From contig NZ_CP107532.1 in assembly GCF_025813715.1 (NCBI RefSeq), positions 1 through 64,000 on the forward strand: a DNA stretch of 64,000 nucleotides, read 5' to 3'. The first letter of the stretch is position 1; every line of letters starts with the position of its first letter. Source of the stretch: Methylobacterium sp. FF17. Lineage in GTDB: Bacteria; Pseudomonadota; Alphaproteobacteria; Rhizobiales; Beijerinckiaceae. Of this stretch, positions 63,688-64,000 are shown piece by piece. The notes beneath the pieces were generated by a model that was given only the letters and a program-made list of their open reading frames with translations, did no database searches and was not told where the DNA came from. The translations under genes were made by a program, and so were the position numbers.

Positions 63688-64000
63688 CGGGTGCCTCCGG
63701 GTTCGGGCATCAGGCGGGCGAAGGCGGCGAAGTTCGTCGGCCCGAAGGCGCCGAAATCGACGCTGCGCCCGGTTAGCGCGTCGTCGAGGCGTAAGGCCCC
63801 GTCGTCGTAGCGGGTGAGATGGAACGGCGCTTCGCGCGGCAGGCCGGCGCGAAGCCGCCCCTGCGCGAACCCCCGCAGGGTGGCGCGGATGAAGTTGTCC
63901 GCGCCCGGCCGTACGGTGGCGACGAGGTCGCCTCCCTCGGCATCCCGCAAGGTGATCGAGCCGTCGCCCGCATCGTCTACCCGGAGCGCCAAGCTCTGGA
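63684..64000 (-). CDS. puhC: photosynthetic complex assembly protein PuhC, C-terminal part (cut by window edge)
   Basis: At least 104 residues of Puh[97 protein letters not shown] is the soluble periplasmic domain that follows the N-terminal membrane anchor. An apparent start at 63992 is a TTG coding for an internal Leu; the frame is open to the window edge and the anchor lies beyond. PuhC supports reaction-centre/LH1 assembly. Confidence 0.88.
   Translation of the reverse strand, partial: QSLALRVDDAGDGSITLRDAEGGDLVATVRPGADNFIRATLRGFAQGRLRAGLPREAPFHLTRYDDGALRLDDALTGRSVDFGAFGPTNFAAFARLMPEPGGTR

Noticed and set aside
63684..63992. PuhC as a complete 102-residue protein starting at 63992
   Set aside because: The start would be a TTG inside the conserved periplasmic domain, without the required membrane anchor; the frame is open to the window edge.

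Overview
The window is GC-rich alphaproteobacterial chromosome. An aerobic photosynthesis gene cluster (PGC), tetraheme pufC, the AcsF-type oxygen-dependent cyclase, spirilloxanthin-type carotenoid genes, DUF1127 and DUF2934 proteins and Irr/Fur-style iron motifs together point to a pink-pigmented aerobic anoxygenic phototroph of the Methylobacterium type (Hyphomicrobiales). The genus is inferred from gene content; no rRNA gene is present to confirm it.

Left half (1-39 kb), housekeeping and accessory genes. The 5' end of a TRAP-transporter operon (dctQ, partial dctM) is followed by a decayed umuC-like polymerase, a small unknown patch and a metallophosphoesterase. Next come a VIT-type iron/manganese transporter behind two inverted-repeat operators, a lipid A operon (DUF374 acyltransferase, waaA, lpxK) and a four-gene overlapping nucleoside-salvage operon (cdd, purine nucleoside phosphorylase, deoC, deoA). 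After these lie a His/Gly-rich secreted protein, a PmtA-like methyltransferase, dnaJ and dnaK with a heat-shock-type promoter, YqgE, a 1-Cys peroxiredoxin, thrB and ispH. A PdxR/MocR regulator diverges from a DUF1127 gene. A Kef antiporter, MATE and SpeE-like operon, an outer-membrane barrel candidate, an HME-RND metal efflux pair and two glycosyltransferases complete this half. Several intergenic gaps hold palindromic REP/BIME-like repeats, including a 250-bp tandem array at 30.2-30.9 kb.

Right half (39-64 kb), the PGC. A c2-type cytochrome gene converges on the superoperon bchCXYZ-pufQBALMC (minus strand). Behind it come crtF and crtE (minus), the divergent pair crtD-crtC (plus), then crtB-crtI, bchO-bchD-bchI, hemA, puhE, acsF, a small conserved ORF and the 3' end of puhC (all minus). 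Together these encode the type-II reaction centre (L, M, tetraheme cytochrome), LH1, chlorophyllide a reductase (XYZ), BchC dehydrogenase, two Mg-chelatase subunits with the BchO accessory hydrolase, a dedicated ALA synthase, the aerobic cyclase, and carotenoid enzymes from GGPP to spirilloxanthin (crtE, B, I, C, D, F; no crtA seen here).

Regulation can be read directly at several points. TGT-N12-ACA palindromes (PpsR/CrtJ operators) occur twice upstream of bchC, where one covers a candidate -10, once perfectly (plus a degenerate copy) between crtE and crtD, and once over the crtI start codon. Strong hairpins lie between pufQ and pufB and between pufA and pufL, where differential mRNA decay sets LH1:RC stoichiometry in relatives.

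I found no tRNA, rRNA, CRISPR array or intact insertion sequence. I did not find a clearly unprecedented system; the most unusual items are the crtI operator placement, the small PGC ORFs, the VIT-gene operators and the repeat families.
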